From: Asterias amurensis
Taxonomy: Eukaryota; Echinodermata; Asteroidea; Forcipulatida; Asteriidae
Length of the DNA: 64,000 nt
Assembly (NCBI RefSeq): GCF_032118995.1
Contig: NC_092651.1
Span: forward strand, 7,914,785 to 7,978,784
Direction of reading: 5' to 3'
The stretch's first letter is position 1. Each line of letters begins with the position of its first letter. Below the pieces are notes generated by a model. That model was not told the origin of the DNA and made no database searches. It worked only from the letters and a program-made list of their open reading frames with translations. A program made the position numbers and the translations under genes. Below, piece after piece: positions 20,360-33,648 of the stretch.

Positions 20360-22213
20360 TAGCCCTTTTCACACTACAGAGCCATTTCCCGGGAAATAAA
20401 CTTTCGGGAAACAACCCCACCGCCACCCCAGCAACCGTTCTCACTATCCCAATTTGGTAACTCCCGGGAGTACTTTTCCCCAGGAATATGCACGGTCGTT
20501 TCACACTTACGATCAAACCCCAGGAAATGTGGTAAACAGGTCAGCCCATGCGGAAGTTACCAATGTTTGTTGACGGAGGTCCGTTCCCACAATGCCACAC
20601 GGCCGGCTGCAAAATCCTTGCCACATGCGACCCAAAATGGCTGCACGTGTGTATTTGCGTGTTGTTATACCAATATTTATGTGATTACGGCGGAGAAGAA
20701 GTCTTGCAGTTCGGGGAAGACGTCGCTGACGGCATGTCAGGAGAAGACGATTGCTGTGACAGTGTTTTAAAGACATCGGTATAACAATCGGATGGAATTT
20801 GTCGTGCGGTTGACGGGTTTCGTGGCACTTGCTGGAAGTATTGGTCAAAGGTCAATCTGGTCTACCAAGAAGAGCGGCCACTGGTGGGAGCAAGTTGCTA
20901 TTAGAAAATGCGAAAGGGAGCTCTCTACTCTGCGAAAGCTTTTTTTCTTATGAGAACTGTAATTGAATGGACGTTTGTGTCCGTGTTTTACCCAGAGGTT
21001 TTGTGTTGGCATTCATCTAAATTTTTGCCTGTTCACACTATAGTTATTTCCCGGGAAATGACGTTTTCCCGGGAAATAATCAACCCTGCTCAGGGGCAGG
21101 GTTAAGGGAATCAACCCTGGGGTAAGGCCTAGTAATTTTCTGAATGGCATTTTCGAAGATTGCATAATAATGTCCGCGATGTTAGGGTCAAGGTAATTAA
21201 AGGTTTTATAGAAAAAATACCGCATGGTCGATTTTGCACAATCTGACAATAGCAGTAGAAAGAAAAAGAAGCAATCTTCCCTTCCCAACATCAACAGTGC
21301 TGTTTTCCCATTGTGCAGAGAAAGAACACTGAATAGGCTTTAACCCTATATTGGCTAGCATTTTTTCATGGCTTCATAAAGACTTTTACATGTATAAAAA
21401 AAATGTTTTTGTTTTCGAAAACTTTTAGGCTCTGAAAAACAAAACTATTATCCTACCGACCTATAGTCTTTTTTCCCAAGGTTTCAGTTTTTATCTGCAA
21501 TGGGCAGGGGTCCGTTCATATCCAGCTTCACGCAGGCAGTCATCAGCCAATTTTGAGAAAACTTTCCCGTTTCTTGTAGGCAACTAGTTTCAAAGTGTTA
21601 TCATCACTCCATCGGTCACTTCTACCCATCGTAAGAAATTGAGCAACAAATTGAACTAAAATATTTACTGTCAGGTGGAAGACAGCAATGTCGATCGAAG
21701 AACTCTGGACAACAAAAGTCCACCAACGGCCAAGTACATGTAAATAAGATATACCATACACACATGGCGTGTGTACGAAAAGGAAGCTTGTTCACGCCAA
21801 CTATTTACTGTATTCCTATTCCATTCACGTGGTCAATTTTTTAAATTAATATATTAATTTGTAAATTACAGATGTAATTCACTTTTATTTTCGTACCTAA
21901 ACGTAAACACTTTCAGAAGGAGAAAACAAAAAAAAGGGCTATTGTTACCACACGAATTATTTGGCGCGCTATTTTTGACGTCTGTGACCTTTCGAGGTTA
22001 ACGACGTCTCAACACAGTGGAAGTAAAAGGTGGGGTAAGTTAAACCCGCTTTCGTTCTCACTAGCTGCTTTTCCCGGGAAAAACGTTTTTCCCCGGGGTT
22101 AACTCCTTTAACCCTACCCCTTAACTGGGTAAATTATTTCCCGGGAAAATGTTATTAGTGTGAACAGATCGACTAACATTTCCCGGGAAATACCTGTAGT
22201 GTGAAAAGGGCTA
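20360..22213. mobile_element. Nested non-autonomous DNA transposon, 1.85 kb
   Basis: Outer ends tagcccttttcacactacag and its complement ctgtagtgtgaaaagggcta. A second pair of ends sits inside (21,029 ctgttcacactatag; 22,167 tagtgtgaacag), each followed by tttcccgggaaa-type palindromes, so one member of the family appears to have inserted into another. Open frames at 20,513-20,848 (both strands) and 20,908-21,105 show nothing I recognise. Flanks suggest a TA or three-base target duplication. Confidence 0.7.
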
Positions 22214-22329
22214 TAGATGCACCCCGTTGTGCAAATTGTTCACATTCACCGCAGCAAGAACCCACCTATATCTAATGTCATTTCGGGCATAGCTAAGCGA
22301 TTGTATGGGGTCCATGTCTGTTTGAATTA

Positions 22330-23790
22330 GAGTTTAGAATGTATTTGAATATATATCGGATCACAGACAACTCTAAACAGTTGAGACAGTTGCAAGAATA
22401 ATGTTTCTTTACATCCGGAAAAGAGAAGTGTACAAGTGTATAATGTTTCTAGATGACATGGAAACATTATACATTTGTATATTTTCTATTTTGATGACTG
22501 TTGATGTTTTTAATGAAGACAGGTTGACGTTAGTATGGAAACTTACAAAACGACGTTACTTCAGAGGGATCCGTTACTGTGAACAAGTTTGCACCATTAT
22601 AAAAGTATGTTTTGTCTGATGTCCCTTCAAAGCCACCATCGTTTTTTAACGTTTGGATTTAGTCATTTTGGAGAGTGCTCTGTTATGAAAACAAGCATTT
22701 TATTTCCACAAACCTTAACTTTCTCTAAGTACACCATGCATCTGGTCTACCTCGTGGTTATTCACACTGTAGTCCAGTTCGTGAGAAGTACTGGCAGTTG
22801 GTGATGTCAGTTAATAGTCTAGTCATTGACAGTAATTCAAACGACAGCAATTTATATAGGGTCCCTTGCTACATTTTAGCATGGTTGTAAAATGTAGCAA
22901 TGTTTGCAATGTTACAAGATTTTGCAAGAGAACTTGGACGGTAGCAGAAATTGTTGTCCTTTCACTTGAGATACATTTTGTAATTTGTATAACCATGCTA
23001 CAATTTAGCAAGGGACACTTGCTAAATTGCTCTCGTGTGAAGGGGCTTAGGATTACATCCCACAATATAATATGTATGGATGGAATTTCTACAGAATCCG
23101 ATTTTGTTTGCAGGACCTACTATAATACCCCAAAATAACAAACACTTCTGCCAAAGTTTTGTATATACACACCCTCAAGTTTACTGCTGAAAAGTTTGTT
23201 ACTGACGGTTTCATGGTCCATGGCTGACTTTCCAGTAAAACGACGTCATGGTTTTTGTACACTATGGTTATTGTATGTTAAATATGAACTTCTGACTTCC
23301 GATGATCCCTTCATTACATTAAACAACCGCACGCAGTGTTCTTAACCATGACGTCATTGTCTGGAATGTCACCCGTGTGGATCGTTATTTGTTCTTCAAA
23401 TTGTTTGGTTTAAAAGATTGCTTATAAACAAATGACCAGCAATATCAAACAAACAACTTGGCAACCTTGGAGGGTGTATAGGCTCAAGCCCCCCCCCCCA
23501 AAAAAAAAACAACAAAAAAAACAAAAAAAACACCGGTACATTGCAATGCTGTATTGACAATGGTCTCAGTGTATCCATTTTTAAATGCCTGCTAAGTTCA
23601 TTACCAAGTTCTCTGAATCTATAGTATCACAAACAACGCTAAGCAGTTTAGACAGTTGCAAGTGTAATGCGTCTTCACAGCTGGAAACATTATACACTTA
23701 TATATAATTATCTTTTGATGACTTTAGACGTATCAGATTCAACTACCTCCTGTTGTGTTCAAAACCATGACCGATCATTTTTCTTAAAAG
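22330..23790. repeat. Segmental duplication A, copy 1, right part
   Basis: Matches 61,740-64,000, running to the window edge (gattcaactacctcctgttg at both 23,730 and 63,971). No exon seen. Includes the MITE at 22,859-23,050 and a C-run/A-run junction at 23,490-23,530. Confidence 0.85.
22859..23050. mobile_element. gtcccttgcta palindromic MITE
   Basis: gggtcccttgctacatttta on the left mirrors taaattgtagcatgg...aagggac on the right. The right end continues into gctctcgtgtgaagggg while the left end lacks this, so the left is truncated. Also present in the duplicate (63,119-63,292). Confidence 0.75.
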
Positions 23791-23954
23791 TCACTCGTGT
23801 GCATCGTTCAAATATTCAAACAGTCGGGGGAAGAGCCTTCAATGACTAGTTCACTGTCTTGTGTGATCCATCCAATTTACAAAAGAGTCTTTTTTGAAAA
23901 ATTGGGAAATATTAACAAGTCTCTATTCTCAGATAAACTGGTCTCAAATGCCAC

Positions 23955-24122
23955 TATAGACATTTATCACGGTGCGGCCATCTTGAATTTCTCCCATCTT
24001 ATTAAACCGAGGCTGGAAAAACAAAATAGTCTGGTTCATATTTGCAAAATGATTATTAGCATTCCTTATTGTTATTCGATACGAGAAACAAGACCAAGAT
24101 GGAGGCAGCATGAAAGAGATTG
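23955..24122. mobile_element. Second copy of the tatagacctttatcac MITE
   Basis: Shares the left end (tatagacatttatcacggtg), the middle (gaggctgga..aaaatagtctggt) and the right end (accaagatgg..gcagc) with 19,350-19,507. Confidence 0.65.
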
Positions 24123-25189
24123 ATACAAATCAGATCAAAGTGTGTGGCAAAAAAAAACCTTCGATGACATCGAATCCAACAAAATATTATGTTTTGTATT
24201 TATTCGTAAATATTGATGTTCTTCAACTAAAATGGCAATAGATTTTGACCTTTTGACTAGCTCAAAACTTTCTTTTTGGAATGTGTGAAGACACCCATTT
24301 CTCCAGAAGACGATCAGAGCATGCTGATCGAACCGTCGGGTTTGAAAAAAACCCGGTTCTTTTCAGGACCACCCAACTCATGTTAGAGATTATCATTATG
24401 CCCTACATGATGTTACCGCAAATCTTACTATTTCTACATCCTTAATATTGGAACCATGCAAAGTTTCAAATCCTTCCAGTACCCATTCGTTCAAGGACGT
24501 TTTTTTTCTTCTTCAAATTTTGCTTGAAAATTGTATCAAGTAAACTACATTTTACAGCATGTCAACGTGAGACTAGAAACCCTACTTTCAGAACTGTATT
24601 TATCATGCAGTTAGTTCATCATAAAAGTAAACTCAACATGGAAGACCCTTGCCTGGCTGCAGTAATCCACGGGTGACTTCCCAGATGAATTATGTCATGG
24701 ATTTGAACACAGCGGGATGCTGTTGAATGTGATGCATGGATCATGTCACTAAGGTCCGAACTTAAACAACAACTACCAAGTGTACAAAACCATACGGCAT
24801 ATTACTGGGAAAGTCACCCATGGGCCATGGACCTCTGTTAGTAAGAACATATAATAAGACCTAGAGGGCGCACTCGGCTGTATGCTGTGCCGACAAAGAC
24901 CTTATCGCAAATACCAATGCGCAAGCGCAGACTGTTGAATGAGGTGCATTGTGGGATAGATATGAATCAAGTTTTGCTACCAGCTAGACCACAATGCATC
25001 TAATTCCAAGCTTTACGCGCGCGCCCCAGTATTTGCGAAAAGGTCTAAGGACGTCGCGTCGACATTTGGAAACCGGGCATAAAATTCAATCGCGTGTGTT
25101 TTGCCCGTATCTGTTGTGCATGTAAACCATTGATTGAACGTAGGAAAGCCACTAATTTTTCCCGCACAGTCTAACAAATCGTTAGTAAA
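24123..25189. other. Non-coding; palindromic element 24,898-25,046
   Basis: At 24,898-25,046 ends agaccttatcgcaaatac and gtatttgcgaaaaggtct face each other, with a mirrored cacaatgca pair inside (gtgcattgtggg; accacaatgcat). The rest shows no gene. The palindrome ends about 145 bp before the THAP start codon. Confidence 0.6.
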
Positions 25190-27480
25190 ATGCCTGAAAG
25201 TTGTGCAGCTTATGACTGCACCAACCGTCGAGTCATGGGAGGTGTTCTCTCATTTAATAAGTGAGTATTTCAAGGTACTTTTCACACTAATTTATTTTAA
25301 TAAGAATAAAATATGAACGTTTTTTTTTCCCGTGTCCGAAAACTGGACAGAATTGCCGTAATGAAAATGTACTAGGCCTATCATGACTTTATGTAACTTT
25401 CTTGTTGAGAAAGTTCGCGGATGATGGGTCCTTCCTCCATGGTTAAACATGACATATTTTCACTAGAGTTATAAACTATGTGGTACATTCTTAACGTTTT
25501 GGGCTAAGTTTAATTGTTGATGGCAAGCAGTGGCAAGTTCTATTCAAATCGATTCTGAAGTGCTGAACAATGTTGTAGGCTACAGAAACAGATAAACATG
25601 TACACTGTAGATCCTTCGCACGGAAATCATGGCCATGCATGCATATGGGGAGGACTAAAGACAAATTATGTTGACAAATCCTGCCTTGGTTGGTTGTTTT
25701 TATTTATCCGAGTTCATATACTCATCATACAAATAAAATAAAACAAGAAAGCTCTCCTGAGAGTACTGTTACTGTTGAAAAAGGATTTTGTCAAATTTAA
25801 TTGAATAGCGTTTTCTAGACCAAAAACCTATCTGCAATCTCAGGATCTGACTGGGTGCTACTTTTCGTGAATGTTGTCTCCAACTTCCAAGTTAAGTAAA
25901 ATTGGGTCTTGCCAGGTGGGTATACACGTGACGTCAACATTACATGTGACGTCAACAATGGGTAAAATTATTCCATTTCATCAATGACAACTAGTTTTTT
26001 AGCACAAAATTTGTATGTCCAATCACAAAAGGGGTTTATGGAATTCATGCCTGCAGTAAGATGCAATCTATCCCAGGATTATAAGTTGCCTTCATTAAAA
26101 CATGGTTAATTTATTATGGGATTTTCTTTTTAATTCAGATTTCCTCTTGGAAAGCAGGCTATACTCACTAAAGTGGGTGACGGCAATCAGGTTGTGCAGT
26201 GAGCACTTCAAGAAGGATGACTACATGAGAGGTTTGTATTTACTTGTACTTATTTAATTTACAGGGTCATTCCTTGTCAACTTAACATGCTTTGGAATCT
26301 GACTATCCCCAAACTAAAATATTACAATAAAAAAGAACACATGTTACAATTGTGGTTTTGTTTTAACAAATGAAGGCTATTTCAAGAGCTTTAAAATTAT
26401 GTTTAAAAGCAGTGTACACTATAGGTAATAGTACTCAAATTATATATTAGCATAAAACCTTTCTTGATTACGAGTAATGGGGAGAATTGATAGTATAAAA
26501 CATTGTGAGAAACAGCTCCCCCTAAAGTGACGTAGTTTTCGAGACAGAAGTAATTTTCCACCAATTCCACGAATTTGATTTTGAGACCTCAGATTTTGAA
26601 TTTGAGGTCTAGAAATCAAGCATATGAAAGCACACAACTTCGTGTGACCAGGGTGCTACAAGGGTGTTTTTTTCTTTTCATTAATATCTCGCAACTTCGT
26701 CGACCGATTGAGCTCAAATTTTCACAGGTTGCTATTTTATGCATACGTTGAGATACACCAAGTGTGAAGACTAGTCTTTATAGTGTCCAGTGTCTTTAAG
26801 TGTATATCTGATTTGCTTTCGGAGATATGGACGTTCGAATGCGGCAGGTCATGCTGGTTAGTCAAAAGTTCTTGGAGTTTCTTTAGGGAGTCCAAGATCC
26901 ACATCAGAATGTTGATCAGGTTACAAAGCCTGATTTGACGGTCATGTTACAAAGGTTGAATTGACTCGGAATGACCCTACAGAAGTGTTGTTGGCCATTC
27001 CTACTGTGATTTACAAAAATAAATCAATTGAAAGCAAGAATTTGCTATATTTTTTCAAAACTTATAAAATATGTTATAAACAACCAAGTTTACATTTACA
27101 GGTAATCATCCCAGAGATGACCAAGAAAATATTCAACATGGAATCAGGAGTCTGCTGTACCCTCCGTCTTTCCAGCTTACCCACCACATAAACAACAGAA
27201 GCAAGCGAGTAAGAGGCCTCCACCTAAAAGAAAAATGATGACAGCGGATCCTGGCTCACAACCTCCTCCGTTAAAAACTGTTAATGTTGCAGAAGAGCAC
27301 ATGTATGCAAAGATCAAAAAATGATAAACCAGGGACAGTTGAAGGTGTTGAAGCTGAACTTCGGATCGAATACTTTCACGCTGATTGAAAATGAGCTGAA
27401 GTCAATGGAGAAAGACAAACATGGTCTCTGAGGAAATCAAGCAGTTCACGTCACACTACATGTCTATAGTGCCCAGGGTA
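25190..27480 (+). pseudogene. Decayed THAP-domain gene, three exons
   Basis: Exon 1 (25,190-25,260) encodes MPESCAAYDCTNRRVMGGVL then SFN, the start of a THAP zinc finger with the first Cys pair, and ends at a strong donor AA|GTGAGT. Exon 2 (26,139-26,231, after taattcag) continues KFPLGKQ, then carries the second half (KWVTAIR, LCSEHFKKDDYMR, giving the Cys and His of the C2CH site) only after a one-base frame change, and lacks about 15 residues between AIR and LCSEHF. Exon 3 (27,102 onward, after ttacatttacag) holds the family hallmark AVPSVFPAYPPHKQ in yet another frame and then a basic tail (KRPPPKRKMM) before a stop. THAP domains bind DNA in P-element transposases and in cellular regulators. 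With two frame breaks and an internal loss it is most likely dead; assembly error is the alternative. Confidence 0.75.
26404..26799. mobile_element. gacctcaaattc-family MITE in THAP intron 2
   Basis: Full-length copy with ends taaaagcagtgtacactata and atagtgtccagtgtctttaa, and the inner dyad gagacctcagattttgaatt/tgaggtct. Confidence 0.85.
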
Positions 27481-29440
27481 TGATTTTGTTAGACAGTATT
27501 TACATCTCCCACAAGGATGTCATTATGACATCATCACCTGTCCTGTGACATCATCTTAAAGGTGTTTTATTTTAAATATTTGAAAATCTGTAACAAATCA
27601 GCCACAAGAGACCGTAGGTTTTTGTTTGCAGGATTGGGTAGGGATAAATTAGGTCTTCATTTTGTTTCGTGTGCGTGAGCTCTCATCTAAAAATGGCAAA
27701 AGTTATGAAGTGACTTTCAACGATGTTAGTGCCTGGCAAGGGTGAGCAGTTAAAAACAAATATCAATGACGTCACAAAGTGCAACTCTAGCGACAGGTTG
27801 AAAACTCAGTGGCGAAGTTTTGTGTAATCACCTCAAAATGTACACACGTTGATTGCTGGCAGTCATTATGTGTGAAGTTTCAGATCGATGACGTCACCAG
27901 AGGTCACATGATGTCAATACCAGAGGTCACAAGACGTGGCATTAAAGGTGCATTTTTTGAAAACGTATATCTTCCGAAGAAATTATGCGATTAATTTGAA
28001 ACTTGGTGGAATGTTAGATACATGGCAAGTTCTTGTAAATTCTCTATTTGTGCACAAATGACATTGTGTGTAGTTTGTCATTATTATCATAATTATTATT
28101 ATTATTATTTTTTTTTGGGGGGGGGGCAGGAATACTCTTTTTTTTCTTTGGGTCAGGCTTTCAATGGTTGATGTAGATCTGTACAATATATTATCTGCAA
28201 ACACATTGAATTATTTCAAATTTTTAGTTGAATGCAGGGACCAGTCTTCAGATTTGAAAAAGTGGAAAGTTTGTGTTGCATGTTGTTGATTTACATATAA
28301 GAACAGGTTTTTTTCTGTTGGATTTACCAAGTTTTATTTTAATAACTTTCATATAACATTTTGTATATGTTTGAATAAGGTTTTTTGTTTAACCTAATAA
28401 AATAATTGGAAATATAAATTCCATAGCGTTTGTTGTGTTATGCTTTCGTTTTCCTGCAATATCAAGTCCCTTCAACGGAATGTCAGGGTGCTAATTGATA
28501 AGCCCAAAGGATGTACATGTTTACCACCGGGTAGGTAAGATTGAAAGTCTCTTCAAGAAAGTTCACAAAATTTGACTTTTACATGTAGGCCTAAACAAAA
28601 AGTTATGGAGTTGTGGTTATCACATTCCCGTACATGTAGTTTTTTTCTTCTAACCCTACAACCAAATTTTTCGTCGCCAAAGTTCATTTGGATTGTGGTA
28701 GAGCAAAATGTTATTGGATGCATTCAGTCCTAGATTTCGTATCCTTAAGCCCTCTCTTGTGACCCTGTTGCCACACGTTTTCTGTTTGTAACTTTCAAGT
28801 TTGATCCTAAAAATTCCAAATGGGTACGACACTACAAAGGCTAAACGCCGAAACAATGTAGAAGAGCATTTCCAAGACCTGACAGAGGAAGACGATCACG
28901 GCACACAACTTGTCAAGAAAATCAGTGGCTTGCCGCTGTTCATAAGAACTGTCCTGCATCACCGTGACAATGGAATACTGTTTACCGAGCGGTTAGAGAC
29001 ATCGACTTAATACAAAAAACATCTTGTTTTTAGGCCAGTAACTGGACTTTCCCTGATCAACCTCTTCAATCTGTTCTGTGGATTATCTATTCCTCTTCAC
29101 AAAGGTTTCGTAAATATCCTTTCAGTAAAAGCCTGGTCAAAAACTATTAATTTTCCGTTCAGAATCAATCGCACAGATCGGGAACTTCGCCCGTCAATTT
29201 GTTTTGTTTACGTTTTGTGTATACCTAGCGTTATAACATCCGGGTACTTTCCGCGCTGTTTGCCCGGTCTCACCATGCCCGACGGTGCTCCGTGTGCGCA
29301 CAGCGGTAAAGCGTTGCTGCCAATGGCCAGTGCGCCCTCTAGTTCTTTTATATAGCTCTTATATAGCTCTATGGTAAGAACTACATCATCAATCAACTTG
29401 TGGGCGTACAATCATGTTTGTTAAACCACGGTATTAAACA
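27481..29440. other. Non-coding stretch with ATT microsatellite
   Basis: An ATT-rich run followed by T and G runs lies at 28,078-28,130. A 69-codon plus-strand frame at 28,801-29,010 (GYDTTKAKRRNNVEEHFQ...) shows no recognised domain. No splice-supported exon seen. Confidence 0.5.
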
Positions 29441-29682
29441 GTGCCCAACTTCATAGCGCTGCTAAGCACAAATATTTGCTTAGTATGAAATGTTTGCCAT
29501 GATAAAAACAGGATTACCAACAAAATGTCCTCGTGATTTCAGGATAAGCAAACAACAGCTGAATACCAGTAACAATCAATATGCAACAGATGGAAATTTG
29601 GTTGGTAATCATTTTTTTTATCAAGGAAGAAATTTCATACTGGCAAATTGTTGTGCTTAGCAGCTCTATGGAGTTGGGCCCA
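29441..29682. mobile_element. tgggcccaact MITE, second copy
   Basis: Ends gtgcccaacttcatagcgct and agctctatggagttgggccc, with the same inner blocks as 20,017-20,261. Confidence 0.85.
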
Positions 29683-30095
29683 GGTTGTAACGTTGTTACC
29701 AATCACGTGATGTGATATAAAGCCGCTTGTTATGCCTTGGTACCAAATTGTGGAGTTTTATTGGTCGAGAACCAGTCACATGGTACGATACAAAGACGCA
29801 AGTGACATGGCTAAGGATGCGCACTACGCTATGACGCATAGCGCAGAGGGTAACATGAGTTTTGTTTACCGGTATATCGTTCCCACCGCTCGGGTAGACT
29901 TCCAGAGCTTTACGCGATTAGAAACAGTCTGGGTTCTGAGAAGTGTTTTTAATGTGAACACCTGTTCCTCTGCTTTATAATAAATGTAGAAACAGTCTGG
30001 GAACATGTGAATAGTTTTTTTTTTTAATTCAACACCTGTTCTTACACTCAAAGAACATAATTTCATTTCATTGAAGTAAGCGTATCTGATCGAAA
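29683..30095. other. Non-coding stretch
   Basis: An internal near-duplication of gaaacagtctgggttctgag and gaaacagtctgggaacatg, each followed by gtg-aa-a..tt..aa..aacacctgttc (29,921-29,970 and 29,989-30,040). No gene seen. Confidence 0.5.
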
Positions 30096-30113
30096 CAAAC
30101 ATACATACATACA

Positions 30114-30142
<29 letters not shown>
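30096..30142. repeat. (CATA)n microsatellite
   Basis: About 11 consecutive cata units, ending at the start of a dispersed repeat (gggcatttgtatagcgccac). Confidence 0.95.
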
Positions 30143-30145
<3 letters not shown>

Positions 30146-30490
30146 GGGCATTTGTATAGCGCCACTACGCCAAGAACGCAGCGCATTAGATAGATAGGAT
30201 ACAGATAATGTTTGATACACTTCTTAAATAATCGAAGAGAGTCAGATTTCCTGACTGAGGTGGTGAGTGTATATTCAAGGTGTGTGGAGCAAAATGAGAG
30301 AAAGTGCGACTTGAAGCCGACTTAAGAAGCTTGATTGAGTTAGGTTGCATGAGGCGAGTAGTGTCGGATGCTGAGCGTAGACTTGAGCGGCCAGGCCGAT
30401 GGAGAGACAGGCAAGAGGTTAACTAGCCAGGTGCTGTGTTATTGAGGCATTTATACACATTCGGCAGCCAGTGAAACCACGAGTTGAAAC
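30146..30490. repeat. Dispersed repeat adjoining the microsatellite
   Basis: Begins gggcatttgtatagcgccac and continues through gctgagcgtagacttgagcg to ggcagccagtgaaacca. The rearrangement of a microsatellite plus gcgcc-type start resembles widespread retroposon 3' fragments; family not identified. Confidence 0.35.
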
Positions 30491-30776
30491 CAACTGATCC
30501 AGAACCACCCCAACTCATTAATACAGAAAACATACATGTGGCACATATGAAAGAGACAAAAAGTAGCACCCTGATGGATTTTTAAAAGGCAAACTAAATT
30601 ACTACCGAGTTAATCTCCTGATGCATCAATTTAAGAAACAAACCATATAAAATAATGTGGCGCTGGGACTAAGGAGAGGAGAGAAAGTTGGTGTTTATTT
30701 CCCCACCATTCACTAAAAAGCAGAGTCAGCAAAACTCTCAAAAGGTTTACTCAATTAAAGAGGGCGCTATCACACC

Positions 30777-31024
30777 AATTTTATTGATCTCTTCGCTCGT
30801 CCCCAGCGCCTTGCTTTAACCAAAGGCGCTGGGATGGGCAAACGTATCATGCACTGTCATTGGTTTAATAATGCGCAGTCCCATCATGCATCACACTCAC
30901 ACTGCGCCATATTTCTATGCACTGTACGCATGACGTACTTCCTGAACAAGAATCTGTGCGAGCGATTAGCCCATCCCAGCGGGCCTGGATAGACTGGCCG
31001 CTGGGGCCGAGCGAAATTGATCTC
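30777..31024. mobile_element. Palindromic MITE (attgatctcttcgctcg)
   Basis: Left attgatctcttcgctcgtcc then ccagcgcc, with inner ggcgctgggatgggc; right cccatcccagcggg...ccgctggggccgagcgaaat. The outer and inner blocks mirror. Confidence 0.65.
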
Positions 31025-33648
31025 TAGCTTGAACATCTGACGTCACACTTCAAGGCACGTGAATGGCGACAGAGACTGGCCTCCTAGCCCATGTATCTTC
31101 ACCTTCCACCTACATTCATTTTCACATAGAGATACGCAGCCAAATTCTACACCAACTTTACATACAAGTACATCCATGCATGAAGTATGTATGCATATAC
31201 ACAATACACACGTGTGGAGCACACAGACGACTGCCATATCTGCGGTTTGATTGGTCCGAGCTTAGCTGCACAAACATAACCTCGGGCCAATCAAGACACA
31301 GATACGGAAGCTTTTAGTCACTGCATTAATCCAATGATATCGTTGTGTCCCATGGAATCTCTGGCCCTGAAGTAGGCCTACCTGTATAAAGACGGGGGCC
31401 CATTCTATTCTCAACAGACCTTCGCAAATTCTCATTGCGAACGCATCCTGTTGGTGCGTTCGATTAGCTTCCATGTGTCGACCTCGCGGTGCTCACTCGG
31501 GATCGAGCCCAAGACGAGCTAATCGAACGATCACTCACCTTCTCGTGGTGACGTCATGCACTTCGGCCCCTTGGGCCAGCCCCAAGTGACCCGTTCCACA
31601 AGCAGGGCACCATAGACCGATCCAGGCGCGCAACGCAAATGCTGGGCGCCGCCATGCGCTGCGCGCCACTGCTGGGGTGTCTTTTCCTTTTCACTTTTTA
31701 TGGGAATTGAATGTCTCCTCGACAATATTTGAAATTTCCTTGATGTGGCTGCTTGATATAACAACGTACTACATTCTTGATAAATTTTTAAAGTTAAGCA
31801 GAAAGTAAAATACTGAAATTCTGACAAAATACCTTGCCGATGTAATGCATTTTTACCGACTATTATGCAGTTTCCGCGTCTTTGACCCCTAACTCACCTA
31901 AGACAAGCACCTTTTTCAAGATGATCCGGCTTCTATTTTGTTGCAAATATTTGTGGTCAGTTATCTACATTGGTATATCATGATGTCCTGTTAAGGAAAT
32001 TGTGTTATTCGTTGAGGAGAGCATTTTATTTCCATAAAGAGTGAAAAGGAACATGATTTCCTCATGTCTTTGTGCACAAAACTAGGCACATGTACACCTC
32101 AGCAATGGCGCGCGGTGCTTAACACTAACTTGTGCGCCCGGTGCGCGTCGGATCAGTCTTTAATACTCAAGACGTGATTTTTCTGCAAAATACAAATTGC
32201 CTTGCCCTCTCAAAGAGTAAATTGCTTGCCTTTTTATGATACATTGCACTATAAAGCTTCATGACAATTGAGCAGTGGAAGCTGTTTTACTTGCAACACC
32301 CTGTCTGATGTCCTGCACAGTTGTATTGCCACCATTCATTTATATTACATGTATAGCACTTTTTCCTTCAGGCCCTTTTGTTAGCCTGGAGGCACTTGTA
32401 TTCCTACTGCTTGAGCACCAATCAATCACCCTTAGCTTTACGTCAAAACTTGTGGATTCTGCTGAGTAAACCAACGTAAACGTAAACGTAAACGTAGCTG
32501 TAGCCGTAACCGTAGCCGCCAATTTGGATTCGGCCTAAGCTTGGAATGTCTAGTAACGTGGAGTACGCAAACGCAGAAGCCATTTTGCCACTAACATAAT
32601 ATGCTTGACTAACACGGAATTCCCTGCTTCCGTAAGCGCTGATTCTTTGCTTACGGTAAGCAGAACCATAAATTGGGCCCTGCTAGAGGCAGTTGTAGCG
32701 GAACAGACTCGGGGAGCTAGCGTTGGTCCATACTTACCGCCTCTTATAGGGTGCGCCAGATCAATAAACTGACATGCAGCCAAGGGTAACTGCTGAATAT
32801 ATTGAAAAATACTTAAAATAGGCCTACGTTTCAAAATTCTCATGCCTATTGAAATCCGATCAAACATTGTCTGACTACACCCTTCAGATTTCATTTTATT
32901 TCTTGGCAGGTCAGCCATTTTGGAATTTTGTCTAATTCTTATAAGTAAAATCACGCCCGAAATGTGTTTTTTCCCCATAGAATCGAATTGCAGGTTTCAT
33001 GAATAAATGTTTCACTCCCTCAGCCAAATAGTAGGCCCTTACTTCTTGTAGGCATTAAAACAAAAAAACAAGTCATCTGTGACTACAATGATCAATCTGC
33101 CGTAAAACCATGTAATGTGCATGCGTGGCTTGTAACATAGACTGGTCCCCTGACAACTGATACGTGATAACCCAACGCGTTAACTCAAGGAACACTGCAG
33201 CGCCATTTTTGTGTGCAGTTTTCAAGAAGGTCGCAAGGAACACGTGTGTCTGTGCTAAAGACTTCTCAAAATAAGGTACGTACTTCTTGTTTATAACTTA
33301 TGGACAGACTGGATCCTTATGCTGCGTCGTAGTAAAACGTTGCTATAAACAAAGCACCAGTCTACTTACAACATTGTGCGACAATGTCACGAAGATTTGA
33401 CAGTTGCAACGGCTGAAAACACGTACACACTGGCCTTTTGCCGCTTTTGTGTTTTTTAATCATTTTTCGCTAACTACGTGACATTTTGATGATTTTATTT
33501 TACAGCAACCATCTATAAAAACATTATTGATGATTCTACAGCCCTAAATTGCGTAAACGGTGAACCGGTGTGTCCCTTTTAAGGTTTTCATTATGTTCTG
33601 TACTATTTCCTCCCCGTCGCTTGCTAGCTAAAATTCACGTCAAATTCA
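31025..33648. other. Non-coding, MITE fragments
   Basis: Holds relatives of the block-A flank (attggtccgag...ctcgggccaat at 31,250-31,290), a gtgcgttcgattagcttcc element (31,455-31,535) and a short cgtaaa run (32,474-32,500). No supported exon. A possible donor AATAAG|GTACGT at 33,275 is not backed by any coding frame. Confidence 0.5.

Noticed and set aside
33180-33290. First exon of a plus-strand gene ending at AATAAG|GTACGT
   Set aside because: The donor is good but no coding frame or matching acceptor could be linked before the retrotransposon.
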